From: Mycobacterium neglectum
GTDB taxonomy: Bacteria; Actinomycetota; Actinomycetes; Mycobacteriales; Mycobacteriaceae
Length of the DNA: 49,756 nt
Reading direction: 5' to 3'
Assembly (NCBI RefSeq): GCF_002591975.1
Contig: NZ_NVQE01000041.1
Location: 1-49,756, forward strand
Shown here: positions 15,238-23,244 of the stretch, piece after piece
How the letters are laid out: each line of letters starts with the position of its first letter
Position numbering within the stretch: the stretch's first letter is position 1
Notes under the pieces: generated by a model
Databases searched by the model: none
Told to the model about the DNA's origin: nothing
The model's input: the letters and a program-made list of their open reading frames with translations, nothing else
Made by a program: the position numbers and the translations under genes

Positions 15238-16530
15238 ATGGCCGCTCTTTTGCCACCAACTCCGGTCAACCCCACAGGCGACCTAGCCCAGAATCTCCCT
15301 GGCTACGACGCAACGCCCGCTATTGCTGCTCAAGAGCAGAGTTTGCAAGAGTTTCTGAATTTGCCAGTAAAAGAAATTCTGGCTCGATTGGGGTTGCCGC
15401 CGATTGAAAAAGCGAAGCCGGATGAGAACGAGGCGCCGCCGGAAGAAGGCCAGCCACCGGACGCGGCCCCGCCGATGGACCCAAGCGCACTGATCAGTCC
15501 CGTCACCGACGCACTGGGAACCTTGGGGTCGGGTCTTTTCGAGGACGTCGATCCAGCCACGATGTTGGCGGGCATCTCTCAGGCGTTTCAGTCCACCAGT
15601 GGCTCGCTGCAAAAATCACTGGGGTCCGCCGAAGACGCATGGCAAGGCGCTTCTGGTGCCGCCGCGGCGGCCAAGACGGCGACAGCGATCGCCGACGGGG
15701 CCGAGGTCGGCGCCCAATCCGATGCGTTGCGGACGAACCTCGCAACGGCGACCGCCGATGTGGCGCAGGCCCGTGTGCGGATGATCGCGATCATCACCGA
15801 GTTTCAGGCGACCATGGCAGCGATCGGCCCGAGCATCATCTTTCCGTGGGGTTGGGCGGCCGCGATTGCGGCGGCGAACAAGGCGATCGCAGGCGCGGCC
15901 GAGGTGATCACGGAACTGCAGAGTTCGTTGGGCGCCAAGGCCGCGCAGGTGACGACAGCAGGGGCGCCGGTAGGCGTTACCGCAGCCCCCGGGGCGGGTG
16001 CCTCACCGATGGGCAGCCTGGCAAAACCCCTGATGTCAATGGCCATGAAGGCTGCCCAGGCAGGCGCCAATGCGGGCACAGGAGCCGCGTCGGCGGCCAA
16101 TAGTGCTGCCGCTCAACCGGATGTGGCCCCACCGATTGGCGCCGGCGCCGCCGGGGCGCCGCTTTCGGGTACCGGACGAACTGGCGGTGGCGGCGGCGGC
16201 GGCGGTGGCGGCGGCGGCACACCCGCATTGCGCTCGATCGCCTCACCTCCCATGGTGCAGCCGGAAACAGGTGCCGCGCCGGCACAAACCGCGTCGGCAC
16301 GCGGCCCGGGAGGCGCCGTCCCGATGGGCGGCGCGGGCATGATGGGCGCACCGTACGGCGCAATGGGCGGGCAAGGAGCCAACTCGACATCGAACAGCCA
16401 CACCGCGGCGTCGTTCCTGCACACCAGCGACCAAGGCGGCGAGATCGTCGGTGATCTCGGCACCGCGGCACCCCCAGTCCTCGGGGAGGCCGATCCCAAC
16501 GAGTCCCCGGATATCGAACTCCGGATCTAG
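15238..16530 (+). CDS. EspA/EspE-like secreted ESX substrate, Gly/Ala-rich
   Basis: A protein of about 430 residues starting at ATG 15238 after GGCGGAG. An upstream in-frame ATG at 15154 would overlap the previous gene and lacks a ribosome site. After an acidic Pro-rich segment, a helical core contains a WXG motif (EDAWQGASG) and a hydrophobic stretch (IIFPWGWAAAIAAANKAIAG). Helix-WXG-helix followed by a hydrophobic segment is the layout of EspA/EspE and EspB-like substrates. The C-terminal half is low-complexity Gly, Ala and Pro with a run of 12 Gly. Together with the 94-residue gene before it, it probably forms a co-secreted pair. No EspD-like chaperone is visible. Confidence 0.65.
   Translation: MAALLPPTPVNPTGDLAQNLPGYDATPAIAAQEQSLQEFLNLPVKEILARLGLPPIEKAKPDENEAPPEEGQPPDAAPPMDPSALISPVTDALGTLGSGLFEDVDPATMLAGISQAFQSTSGSLQKSLGSAEDAWQGASGAAAAAKTATAIADGAEVGAQSDALRTNLATATADVAQARVRMIAIITEFQATMAAIGPSIIFPWGWAAAIAAANKAIAGAAEVITELQSSLGAKAAQVTTAGAPVGVTAAPGAGASPMGSLAKPLMSMAMKAAQAGANAGTGAASAANSAAAQPDVAPPIGAGAAGAPLSGTGRTGGGGGGGGGGGGTPALRSIASPPMVQPETGAAPAQTASARGPGGAVPMGGAGMMGAPYGAMGGQGANSTSNSHTAASFLHTSDQGGEIVGDLGTAAPPVLGEADPNESPDIELRI
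16183..16218 (+). repeat. GGN trinucleotide repeat coding for poly-Gly
   Basis: About 12 consecutive GGC/GGT codons encode a run of Gly in the EspA/EspE-like protein. Such tracts can change length in steps of one residue during replication. Confidence 0.8.
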
Positions 16531-16554
16531 ATAGGTATTTGAAGGAGAAGCGCA

Positions 16555-16851
16555 ATGACCGATAGCGGCGGACTGTCGATCCAGCCCACCGAGGTGGCCG
16601 AGATCAGTCGTCAACTCGACGAACTCGCCGGCCGTGCCGAGCGGGTGCTGAGCGACGAGGCAGCCAACCTCACCGTAACCGCATCGGGCCGCGATGAGGT
16701 GTCGCAGCGAGTTGCAGGCACCCTCAACGAGGTTCACACATCGTTCGGAACATCGACCGAACAGGCGCTCGCCGAGATGCACGAGGTCGCCGCGACTCTG
16801 CGTGGCCAATCGGAAAGCGTCTCGGCCGCCGACGAGGGCTTCATCTCCTGA
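16555..16851 (+). CDS. PE-family-like protein
   Basis: A 98-residue all-helical protein at the PE position, directly before a PPE gene and espG. The segment RDEVSQRVAGTLNEVHTSFG aligns by eye with the middle of PE35-type domains, and it ends SVSAADEGFIS where PE35 has a Tyr-containing YxxxD element. There is no Tyr anywhere in this protein. PE proteins pair with PPE proteins as heterodimers that EspG recognises and the ESX channel exports. GAAGGAGAAG just before the ATG is a good ribosome site. The gap to the PPE gene is one base. Confidence 0.75.
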   Translation: MTDSGGLSIQPTEVAEISRQLDELAGRAERVLSDEAANLTVTASGRDEVSQRVAGTLNEVHTSFGTSTEQALAEMHEVAATLRGQSESVSAADEGFIS

Positions 16852-16852
16852 C

Positions 16853-17935
16853 ATGGGCTTCACCAACGTTGTGTGGGCCTCGCGCAGCACGGAGCAACTG
16901 GCTCGCGACCTCACCGAGGGGCCAGGGCCGGCATCCGTCGGAGGAGCCGGTGCAGCGTGGGTGCGGGTCGCCAACGAATTGGCTAATGTGTCAACCGATT
17001 TCGACAAGCTCCTGATGCGCCTCAACGCGGTGTGGGAAAGTCAGGCTTCAGGCGCTGCTTCACGACGGTTGGAGGAGTTCGGCAAGTGGCTGCAGGCGGT
17101 CAGTCTCAGCGCCGCTGCCAACGGTGAGCGGGCCGAAGAGGCCGCCGTCGCCAACACCGTGGCTGTGCTGGCCATGCCCAGTGTGCCCGAGGCGATAGAG
17201 GCCAAGGCCGCACAAGACATGATGGCGTCCTTGGCGGCGTACAACGGCGCCGTGCTCACGGGCAGCTTCGCTGAGTTCGATGAAGCTGCTACCGCCGATG
17301 CGGCCAACGCCGCCACCGTCATGACGCAGTATGAGGAAGCCGTCGCTCACCTCGCGCAACCGTGGGAACAGCCGCTGCCGCCGCAGGTGTCGAATGGCAA
17401 CGCGTTGGCAGCCGAGCAGAATGGCCATGGCGCAGCCGCAGGCGGTGGCGGTGGTGGGGCGGCCGGTGCCGGCGTGCCTGCGATACCGCTGGCACCGATG
17501 ACCGCCCGCGAGGTCCAATCGACCACGGACCCGAAGGGCTTGCAGAAGACGGGATTTGCGTCGGCTGGCGGTTCCGGCGCGGCTGGAATGGGCGGTGCCC
17601 CCTTCGCCCCGATGGGTGCGATGGCGCGAGGCGACCACACTCGCGACTATGAATCGACGCAGCCCGCGGCCGCGCTCGACGGCGCAGGCGACCCGGGGGC
17701 GGGGCTGTCCGACTCCGGGCAATCCTGGCTGCCCACCACAGAGCAGAACGACTCGCCGTTCATGGTGTCCAGCGTCAGCTGGGGGCCCGACACGGCAGTG
17801 TTCGACGAACTCTCGGCACCCGAAGAGCCCGCGGCCGAGGGTTACGCGGAGGAGCCGGAGCGCGCGCTGGAACGGGTCGACGACCGCTGGGTGGCCCCCC
17901 CGGTGATCGGGGTGGATCGCGAGCTGACACTGTGA
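16853..17935 (+). CDS. PPE-family protein
   Basis: A 360-residue protein with a PPE-like helical domain (residues 1-170: MGFTNVVWASRSTEQLA, then GPGPASVGGAGAAW and a VWESQASGAASRRLEEFG region at the WXG position) and a Gly/Pro-rich tail ending in PPVIGVDRELTL. It lacks the literal Pro-Pro-Glu, as do some ESX-linked PPE proteins. The ATG at 16853 follows the PE stop by one base, and the stop overlaps the espG start. It is probably exported with the PE partner after recognition by EspG. The assignment rests on fold-level resemblance and order. Confidence 0.78.
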   Translation: MGFTNVVWASRSTEQLARDLTEGPGPASVGGAGAAWVRVANELANVSTDFDKLLMRLNAVWESQASGAASRRLEEFGKWLQAVSLSAAANGERAEEAAVANTVAVLAMPSVPEAIEAKAAQDMMASLAAYNGAVLTGSFAEFDEAATADAANAATVMTQYEEAVAHLAQPWEQPLPPQVSNGNALAAEQNGHGAAAGGGGGGAAGAGVPAIPLAPMTAREVQSTTDPKGLQKTGFASAGGSGAAGMGGAPFAPMGAMARGDHTRDYESTQPAAALDGAGDPGAGLSDSGQSWLPTTEQNDSPFMVSSVSWGPDTAVFDELSAPEEPAAEGYAEEPERALERVDDRWVAPPVIGVDRELTL

Positions 17936-18741
17936 ATAGCACTCTCACAACGCATTTCGTTCTGACCGAGGATGAGGTGCAGGTCGTCGCATCTCGCGTC
18001 GATGTCCAGGCGCTGCCCGTAGTGCTTGCCGTACGGCCGCGGCACGGCACCGATACGGCACACAACGCCGCAGTCGACCATGCCACCCGGGCGCTGACCG
18101 GACGGGGACTGATCCACAACGGAGAGGTGACACCCGATCTCGTGGCACTGCTGCGGGCGTTGCAGCGACCCGATCGAGAGCTGGCGATGCGGCTTGTCAC
18201 TCCCGACGGCATAGCCCGAGTCTCGGTGATATGTTCGGGCGCACAATGCATTTCGGCGCGTCGAATCGAAGATGAGATCGTGTTTGAGGTTGCCGAGGGC
18301 CAACCAAGCCTTACCCTCGCAGCCCGAGTTCTGCTCGCTCATCTGCCCTCGGCGCCCGCCGCAGAGATCGCCGCCGTTGGCGCTCCGCTGGATACTGCCA
18401 GTGAAGCGCTTTCCGGCACCAACGACGCGACCGAGCTGTCCGACCGCATCCGCACGTTCGGTGCAGAACCGCGCACCGCGATGCTTCTCGGTTCGGCACT
18501 GGCCTCTCGGCAGGCATTCGCCGAGATTGTGTACTACGCACTGGACGGTGACGAGGACCGGATCTCACGATGTCCGGCCGCCGTCGGCGTCTTCTACACA
18601 AAGCGTGGTCGCATTGTCGCTGGGCCGAGCGCATCGCCGGTGGGGCAACTGTGGACGACGTTGAAGGGTGGCTCCGACCATGCCATCGGGCAGGCGATCG
18701 GTGCGCTCGTGGAGCTTTCGGGCGGATGGGGGGACTTCTAG
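17932..18741 (+). CDS. espG: ESX chaperone EspG
   Basis: A 269-residue cytosolic protein of the EspG family. It begins with the beta-rich FVLTEDEVQVVASRVDVQ segment, has a LVALLRALQRPDRELAMRL stretch, and ends with VGQLWTTLKGGSDHAIGQAI, a recognisable EspG C-terminal pattern. EspG proteins bind the tip of the PPE helical bundle and deliver PE-PPE pairs to their own ESX system. The GTG start at 17932 overlaps the PPE stop (GTGA), so chaperone and client are translationally coupled. A second, more divergent EspG-like protein is encoded at 21466-22248. Confidence 0.88.
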   Translation: MNSTLTTHFVLTEDEVQVVASRVDVQALPVVLAVRPRHGTDTAHNAAVDHATRALTGRGLIHNGEVTPDLVALLRALQRPDRELAMRLVTPDGIARVSVICSGAQCISARRIEDEIVFEVAEGQPSLTLAARVLLAHLPSAPAAEIAAVGAPLDTASEALSGTNDATELSDRIRTFGAEPRTAMLLGSALASRQAFAEIVYYALDGDEDRISRCPAAVGVFYTKRGRIVAGPSASPVGQLWTTLKGGSDHAIGQAIGALVELSGGWGDF

Positions 18742-18808
18742 ACGTACTGCACCCCGATCAGATCGATGCACACGCGGCAAATACAACCAGAGAGGAGTAG
18801 GAAACGAC

Positions 18809-19078
18809 ATGTCAGTTTCGCTCACACCCGCAGAGGCTGAACAGAAGATTCAGCAGATCACCGATGCGCGCGACCAAGCAGTCGCCAAGCTGAACCAGAT
18901 CAGCGACACACAGCAGACCATGCTGACCTCCGCCTGGCGCGGGAGTTATGCAAGCGGCTATGGCAACACCGCGCAACAACAGCGCGAGGAGTTCGATCAA
19001 CTCATCGCGACGCTGAACGACATCGTGGAGAAGGGCTCCACGCACATGCGGTCAGTTGCCAACCTGGACAACGGTTAA
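18809..19078 (+). CDS. WXG100-family Esx protein (first of pair)
   Basis: An 89-residue two-helix protein with the WXG turn at SAWRGSYASGYG (near residue 43) and long flanking helices (EAEQKIQQITDARDQAVAKL and EEFDQLIATLNDIVEKG). This is the WXG100 pattern of EsxA/EsxB-type secreted heterodimers. The start ATG follows GAGAGGAGTAGG. The C-terminus (MRSVANLDNG) has no Tyr and so lacks the usual YxxxD/E signal. Fourteen bases separate it from the second Esx gene. It corresponds by position to the ESX-2 gene pair esxC/esxD but is not closely alike by eye. Confidence 0.88.
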   Translation: MSVSLTPAEAEQKIQQITDARDQAVAKLNQISDTQQTMLTSAWRGSYASGYGNTAQQQREEFDQLIATLNDIVEKGSTHMRSVANLDNG

Positions 19079-19092
19079 GGAGACATCGAGTC

Positions 19093-19377
19093 ATGAGTGA
19101 AATTCATTACAACTTCGGTCAGAACTTCGCCTCGCTCGACGACGTCAGTGGCGGCGTCCAGGCAATTCAGGAAGTCCGCGCCGACATCGCGTCTATCTTC
19201 AACACCCTGGCCACGGTCTATGAGGGCGAGGGTTCCCTCGCACTCAACCAGGCGCAGGTGAAGGTGAGCGAGATGATGGACGAGGCTCTCAACAATGTCG
19301 CCAACACACAGCAGCAAGCCGTCGACCAGCAGTCGGCCATGCAGGCGATGGACCGGGCCAACGCCTCGGCCTTCTGA
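19093..19377 (+). CDS. WXG100-family Esx protein (second of pair)
   Basis: A 94-residue two-helix protein. The turn reads VYEGEGSLA, so the WXG Trp is replaced by Tyr, as can happen in one partner of an Esx pair. It ends SAMQAMDRANASAF, resembling a CFP-10-like flexible tail ending in Phe, but the YxxxD/E Tyr is replaced by Met. It probably forms a 1:1 complex with the preceding protein. AAGGAGACATCGAG provides the ribosome site. A strong hairpin lies 12 bases downstream. Confidence 0.87.
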   Translation: MSEIHYNFGQNFASLDDVSGGVQAIQEVRADIASIFNTLATVYEGEGSLALNQAQVKVSEMMDEALNNVANTQQQAVDQQSAMQAMDRANASAF

Positions 19378-19388
19378 CATCTTGCCCA

Positions 19389-19427
19389 AGGCCCGGGCTC
19401 GACACCGGGGAGGACGAGCCCGGGCCT
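19389..19427 (+). terminator. 13-bp perfect hairpin after the esx pair
   Basis: AGGCCCGGGCTCG (19389-19401) pairs exactly with CGAGCCCGGGCCT (19415-19427) across a 13-base loop. There is no U run after it. It may act as a partial terminator or as a 3' end stabiliser that gives the esx pair higher mRNA levels than the genes downstream. Confidence 0.65.
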
Positions 19428-19452
19428 CACATCATTTATCAAGAGGTAGCAC

Positions 19453-19827
19453 ATGGCCGGATCGACCGATCAAAACATCGAATTCGCCGAGACTTTCCAC
19501 GATGGCGCCGAATACGCCACGAAGGGTGATGAAGACGGGGACGGGTTCGTCAAATTCAGTGAGACGGCCTGGCGTTCCTGGGACACCGCGATCAACGCCT
19601 TCATTGAGGACATCGACGACAAGATACTGACCAAGGTCGCCGACCTCAGCGACATCTCGACACACGTCGGCACCCTCGTCTCGGCAACGGATACCAGAAC
19701 CCTGCTCAACGAGACGGCACCCGAAGAAATCGAGGCGGCCGTCAAGAACTACCGGAAGTACCTCGTTGAGCTTCAAAAGGGAATCAAGGTCGCCTACGAG
19801 CGGCTCAACGATGTAGACAGTGGCTAG
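19453..19827 (+). CDS. Small helical ESX-locus protein with an EF-hand calcium loop
   Basis: A 124-residue acidic protein I cannot assign to a named family. Residues 26-37 read DEDGDGFVKFSE, an exact EF-hand loop (Asp at 1, 3 and 5, Gly at 6, hydrophobic at 8, Glu at 12), flanked by predicted helices. The rest is helical (NAFIEDIDDKILTKVADLSD, then EAAVKNYRKYLVELQKGIKV). It sits between the esx pair and an EspB-like gene, with 31 bases to the latter, so it may be that protein's partner or chaperone. AAGAGG precedes the ATG. Calcium binding is inferred from the motif only. Confidence 0.75.
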   Translation: MAGSTDQNIEFAETFHDGAEYATKGDEDGDGFVKFSETAWRSWDTAINAFIEDIDDKILTKVADLSDISTHVGTLVSATDTRTLLNETAPEEIEAAVKNYRKYLVELQKGIKVAYERLNDVDSG

Positions 19828-19858
19828 CACCGCCAGATAGACGAGAGGGGTCTGGCAC

Positions 19859-21451
19859 GTGTGCGGAGACGATCCAGCAGCACCGGACATCAACAAAGAA
19901 GATGTCTCCAAAGACAACGACAATGAACTGTCCGACGGTATTACAGCCTCCGACGGTCAGGAATCGCTGACCGCCGCCGGCCTGAAACCCCGCTTACTGG
20001 AAGCCTTCGGGACCAGAACCTTCGAAGACGTGTGGAACGAGGTCAAAGGCATACAGACCGACGCCGCCCCGTCGCGATTGGATGAGCGGTGGCGAAGCAT
20101 TGGAGAACAACTTCATACCTCCGTACTCGCCTTCGAACGAGAAGTGAAGAGCCTGAAGGAATCCGGCGACTGGGAAGGCAAGACCATCGAGGCGGCATTC
20201 ACCAATGCCGTCGAGTCAGTGTCCGAACCCTTCTATACCGGCACGGCGGCGCTGCGGGGCGCAGAACTGGTTCACAAATTCCGGGACACCCTCACCTACG
20301 TCTACGACAATCTCGTCAAAGACCCACTCGGCGAGTTCGACAACATGTATCAGAGGTACGAACACGACCGTGACAACAGAAGGCAACCGATCGAAAGCGC
20401 CCCAGGACAGCAGTCCTATTACTACGAAGAAACGACTGAGGCCGAGAAAGAGGCGATCCGTCAGTACTACAACGAGTACATGCGAATCGTCATGAACCAC
20501 AGCTACAAACCGAACATCAACGCCATCTACGACAATTATCCGCATTTCAGGGATAGCACCGCGGCGGCCGAGCCGGTCGATATCCCCGGCTTACCCGAGA
20601 AACCGGGCGCCAACAACGAGACCGGAGGCAACAACACGACCACCGGTGGCTATAACGGGTCACCCTTCAGTGGCGGCGGGTCGACGCCCAATTTCGGCAG
20701 CGCATCGCCTTCGATCCCGAAAAGTCCTGGGCCGTCTCTGCCGACGGGGCTAGGTGACCAGCCCAACCTACCGACAACACCGGCTGACGGCACCGGTCCC
20801 GGCCAGCCAACCGGCCCGTCACCATCCGATCCGTCGCAGGCAACCGGCGCGGCGAGCGGTCTGGCCAACGGCCTCGGCAAGGCGCTTGGGTCGGCCACTC
20901 AGGCTGCGAAGGCGTCGCCCACCGGGCTTCCGAGCAATGCCGGAAAGAAGCCAAGCCTCCCCGAGGGCGCTCTTCAGCTCGGGAAGGGCGGCGCAAGTTC
21001 GGGCACCGCGGGCAAGAGTGGCGGTGGCGCAGGCCTCGGCGGTCTGCCGAAAGAACTTTCACGACTTCCGGGTCTGGCGGCCGCGGCAACGCAGGCTGAC
21101 GGCGCCGGAGCGTCGCGACCGGCAGCGGGCGCTGGTGCGGGCGCTATGGGGCCGCCAGGTACACCCGGCGGTGCCGGACATGGCGCGGGGGCTGCGCAAG
21201 GAAAGGAGCACAAGGTCAACAAGGCGCTACGGAGTCGCCAGAACGGAAGCGAGATCGCCGGCGAGGTAGACGCCGTCGTGCCGGTGATCGGTGAGGATCA
21301 CGGCCAGGGAGCCGAGTCGGGCAGCCCAGAACGCCGGCGGCCCCCTGCGCCATTGGATCGAGGTCACCGCGAAGAGGTCGTGCAGCGTGCAGGATCCGAA
21401 GCCGAGCAGCGGCACCGACAACAGTTGGTACCACCCGAGGGGAATCGCTAG
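19859..21451 (+). CDS. EspB/EspK-like large ESX substrate with Gly/Pro-rich tail
   Basis: A 530-residue protein starting at GTG 19859 after GAGAGGGG. Residues 1-225 are helical with a WXG-type turn (ESGDWEGKTIEAAF, compare the WEG turn of EspB) and several Tyr-rich segments (SYYYEETTEAE, FDNMYQRYEHD) that contain YxxxE matches. Residues about 230-465 are low-complexity Gly, Pro, Ser and Thr. The C-terminus is charged. This PE-PPE-like core plus long disordered tail is the layout of EspB and EspK. It is probably exported by the local ESX system. The homology call is by layout, not by strong sequence similarity. Confidence 0.7.
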   Translation: MCGDDPAAPDINKEDVSKDNDNELSDGITASDGQESLTAAGLKPRLLEAFGTRTFEDVWNEVKGIQTDAAPSRLDERWRSIGEQLHTSVLAFEREVKSLKESGDWEGKTIEAAFTNAVESVSEPFYTGTAALRGAELVHKFRDTLTYVYDNLVKDPLGEFDNMYQRYEHDRDNRRQPIESAPGQQSYYYEETTEAEKEAIRQYYNEYMRIVMNHSYKPNINAIYDNYPHFRDSTAAAEPVDIPGLPEKPGANNETGGNNTTTGGYNGSPFSGGGSTPNFGSASPSIPKSPGPSLPTGLGDQPNLPTTPADGTGPGQPTGPSPSDPSQATGAASGLANGLGKALGSATQAAKASPTGLPSNAGKKPSLPEGALQLGKGGASSGTAGKSGGGAGLGGLPKELSRLPGLAAAATQADGAGASRPAAGAGAGAMGPPGTPGGAGHGAGAAQGKEHKVNKALRSRQNGSEIAGEVDAVVPVIGEDHGQGAESGSPERRRPPAPLDRGHREEVVQRAGSEAEQRHRQQLVPPEGNR

Positions 21452-21465
21452 CGCGGTGCACATTT

Positions 21466-22248
21466 ATGACGCGCAACCTTGGCACGCTTACGGTTTTGGA
21501 GCTTCACACCTTCTGCCAGGAATACGGACGGGGTGCGCTGCCCTATCCATTCCGCTTCACCAAACCCGTTCCATACCGCTACGAAGGCGAGCTGAGGTCC
21601 TACCGCACGGGATTGATGGAGCGATTCGCCGCCGGCGAGTTCGCGCATCTTCGACGCTGGTTGGATGTTCAGTTGCGGGATGCGGAGATTCGTGTCGAGT
21701 CAATGTTCATGAACACACGCGAAATCACCGCCGCATTCTCGGCAACCCGATGGCATGATCTGGGCTTCATCGCCAACCAGGGGGCAGATGACGTCATATC
21801 CGTACGCCAAATGTCGGCCTACGAGATCGGAACAGAGATCGCAAAGCTCGCCGCGCTGTCCGGTGTGCCGGGTTCGCATTCCAAGGTGTCTGTTCCCAGC
21901 CTGGACGTGAGAGCGCGCCCGACCGCCGGCTCGCGTGCCGACTCTGCCATCTTCGACGAAATGACGACTGTCGATCCGCTGAACGTCATTTCTTTCGACG
22001 AACTGGTGGCTGGTGGCGAAATACACACCGATCATCGTCCACCCACGCAGTGGGCGCCCGATCGGACAAAGGAATTCATCGGCTGGATCACCACCGCCGA
22101 CGGAGACTACGTGGTGCAGGCGCCCTACGAATTCGCGACACCGGTGACACGGACCCAGTTGACCCGAAGCATCAACCGCTTGATCGCCGGTGATGTCGCC
22201 GAGCTTCGTGACCTGCGCGCTGAGCAGGACCCAGCTAGCGAACAGTAG
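21466..22248 (+). CDS. Divergent EspG-like protein
   Basis: A 260-residue protein with the mixed fold pattern of ESX secretion-associated EspG proteins: an N-terminal LTVLELHTFCQEYGRGALPYPF segment, YRTGLMERFAAGEFAHLRRW, and a central strand-rich part followed by SAYEIGTEIAKLAAL. It follows the EspB-like gene by 14 bases and is most likely the chaperone of that large substrate or of a downstream effector. It is too divergent from the 17932 EspG to be a recent duplicate. The last 14 bases overlap the end of the convergent KAS III-like gene. Confidence 0.6.
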   Translation: MTRNLGTLTVLELHTFCQEYGRGALPYPFRFTKPVPYRYEGELRSYRTGLMERFAAGEFAHLRRWLDVQLRDAEIRVESMFMNTREITAAFSATRWHDLGFIANQGADDVISVRQMSAYEIGTEIAKLAALSGVPGSHSKVSVPSLDVRARPTAGSRADSAIFDEMTTVDPLNVISFDELVAGGEIHTDHRPPTQWAPDRTKEFIGWITTADGDYVVQAPYEFATPVTRTQLTRSINRLIAGDVAELRDLRAEQDPASEQ

Positions 22249-23233
22249 TCACGCGGTGTTGCGAAACCACCTGCGGCGGTGTCGTAATCCGCACGACCAT
22301 CGCCGTGGTACTCACGTTGTATTCGGTTGCCGTCAAGAGCACGGTCGATCCTGTTGTCAATAGTCCCCCCTCTGCCAGGCTCACCAGCGCGGCCGCCTGG
22401 GCAGAGACGCTGAGATACCCATGTTCGAGGTGGAACCGATACAAGTCGTCGCTCCACGGCAACCCGAACTCGCCGGCCAGGTGGCGATACGGTTCGCCGC
22501 TGCGTGAACTGGGCGCGACGAAATGCGTCACCTCTGATGGCGAAATGCCCGAGTCACCAAGCGCGAAAAGTATTGCATTGCGGATCATCTCGACCATAGC
22601 CGCCACCGACGAGGCAGTCTGGCTGGACACTGCTCGTGCATAGACATCACGGAACTCTTCGTTAGGCTGCAACTCCCAATACCGGTCGTCCGACCGCCAC
22701 GCTTCCGCATGTTCTGGGCAGCTCGCACTTCCCGAGCCGAGGATCTGTGCGAATCCATTCGGGCCGATGACCGCTGCGCTCGCCAGATCGGCGCCGGGTT
22801 CGCCACTGTCGTTGCGGGATACCGCGAACCGATCGGTCCATGACCAGTTGTCCGCGGCTGTACAGACGACGGCCCTGTCGCTGCCCCGCATTCGGTCGGC
22901 CAGGACCCACGACGATAAACCACCGGCGCAGAACTGGCGAACCTCGAAGGCGTTGCCGTGGGATCCCAGGAGGGCCGCCTGAATCGCGTGGTGTGCCGGC
23001 CACGACCGCGTGCCCTGTGGTCCGCTACCCGTGTGGATCAACCAGTCGAACCGGTCCGGCGCGATTCGGCAGTTCTCGACGGCGGGCCGTCCCGATTCGA
23101 TCGCCATGTCGACGGGTGTGCGACCCGGGTCCTGGCACACGGAACGCCACTCGGGGGCCGATGCCACTTCCTCCGATACCGGGGTGGCGACCGGCAGCAG
23201 CACTGAGACGGCAGTCAAAAAGGAATCCGTCAC
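22235..23233 (-). CDS. KAS III (FabH)-like thiolase-fold enzyme with altered active site
   Basis: A 332-residue protein with the two-half thiolase fold of 3-oxoacyl-ACP synthase III. The nucleophile Cys102 lies in RQFCAGGLSSW and the first His (237) in EVTHFVAPSS. The third residue, normally Asn in an N-x-GN-S motif, appears to be His271 (LEHGYLSVSAQ). Family members join acyl-CoA to malonyl-ACP or, with altered triads, act as acyltransferases. The substitution favours a non-standard reaction. An enzyme of this kind is not a usual part of ESX loci. GTG at 23233 is the first start. It is convergent with the EspG-like gene and next to toxin-cassette debris. Confidence 0.75.
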   Translation of the reverse strand: MTDSFLTAVSVLLPVATPVSEEVASAPEWRSVCQDPGRTPVDMAIESGRPAVENCRIAPDRFDWLIHTGSGPQGTRSWPAHHAIQAALLGSHGNAFEVRQFCAGGLSSWVLADRMRGSDRAVVCTAADNWSWTDRFAVSRNDSGEPGADLASAAVIGPNGFAQILGSGSASCPEHAEAWRSDDRYWELQPNEEFRDVYARAVSSQTASSVAAMVEMIRNAILFALGDSGISPSEVTHFVAPSSRSGEPYRHLAGEFGLPWSDDLYRFHLEHGYLSVSAQAAALVSLAEGGLLTTGSTVLLTATEYNVSTTAMVVRITTPPQVVSQHRVTTVR

Positions 23234-23244
23234 GTCGCCACACG

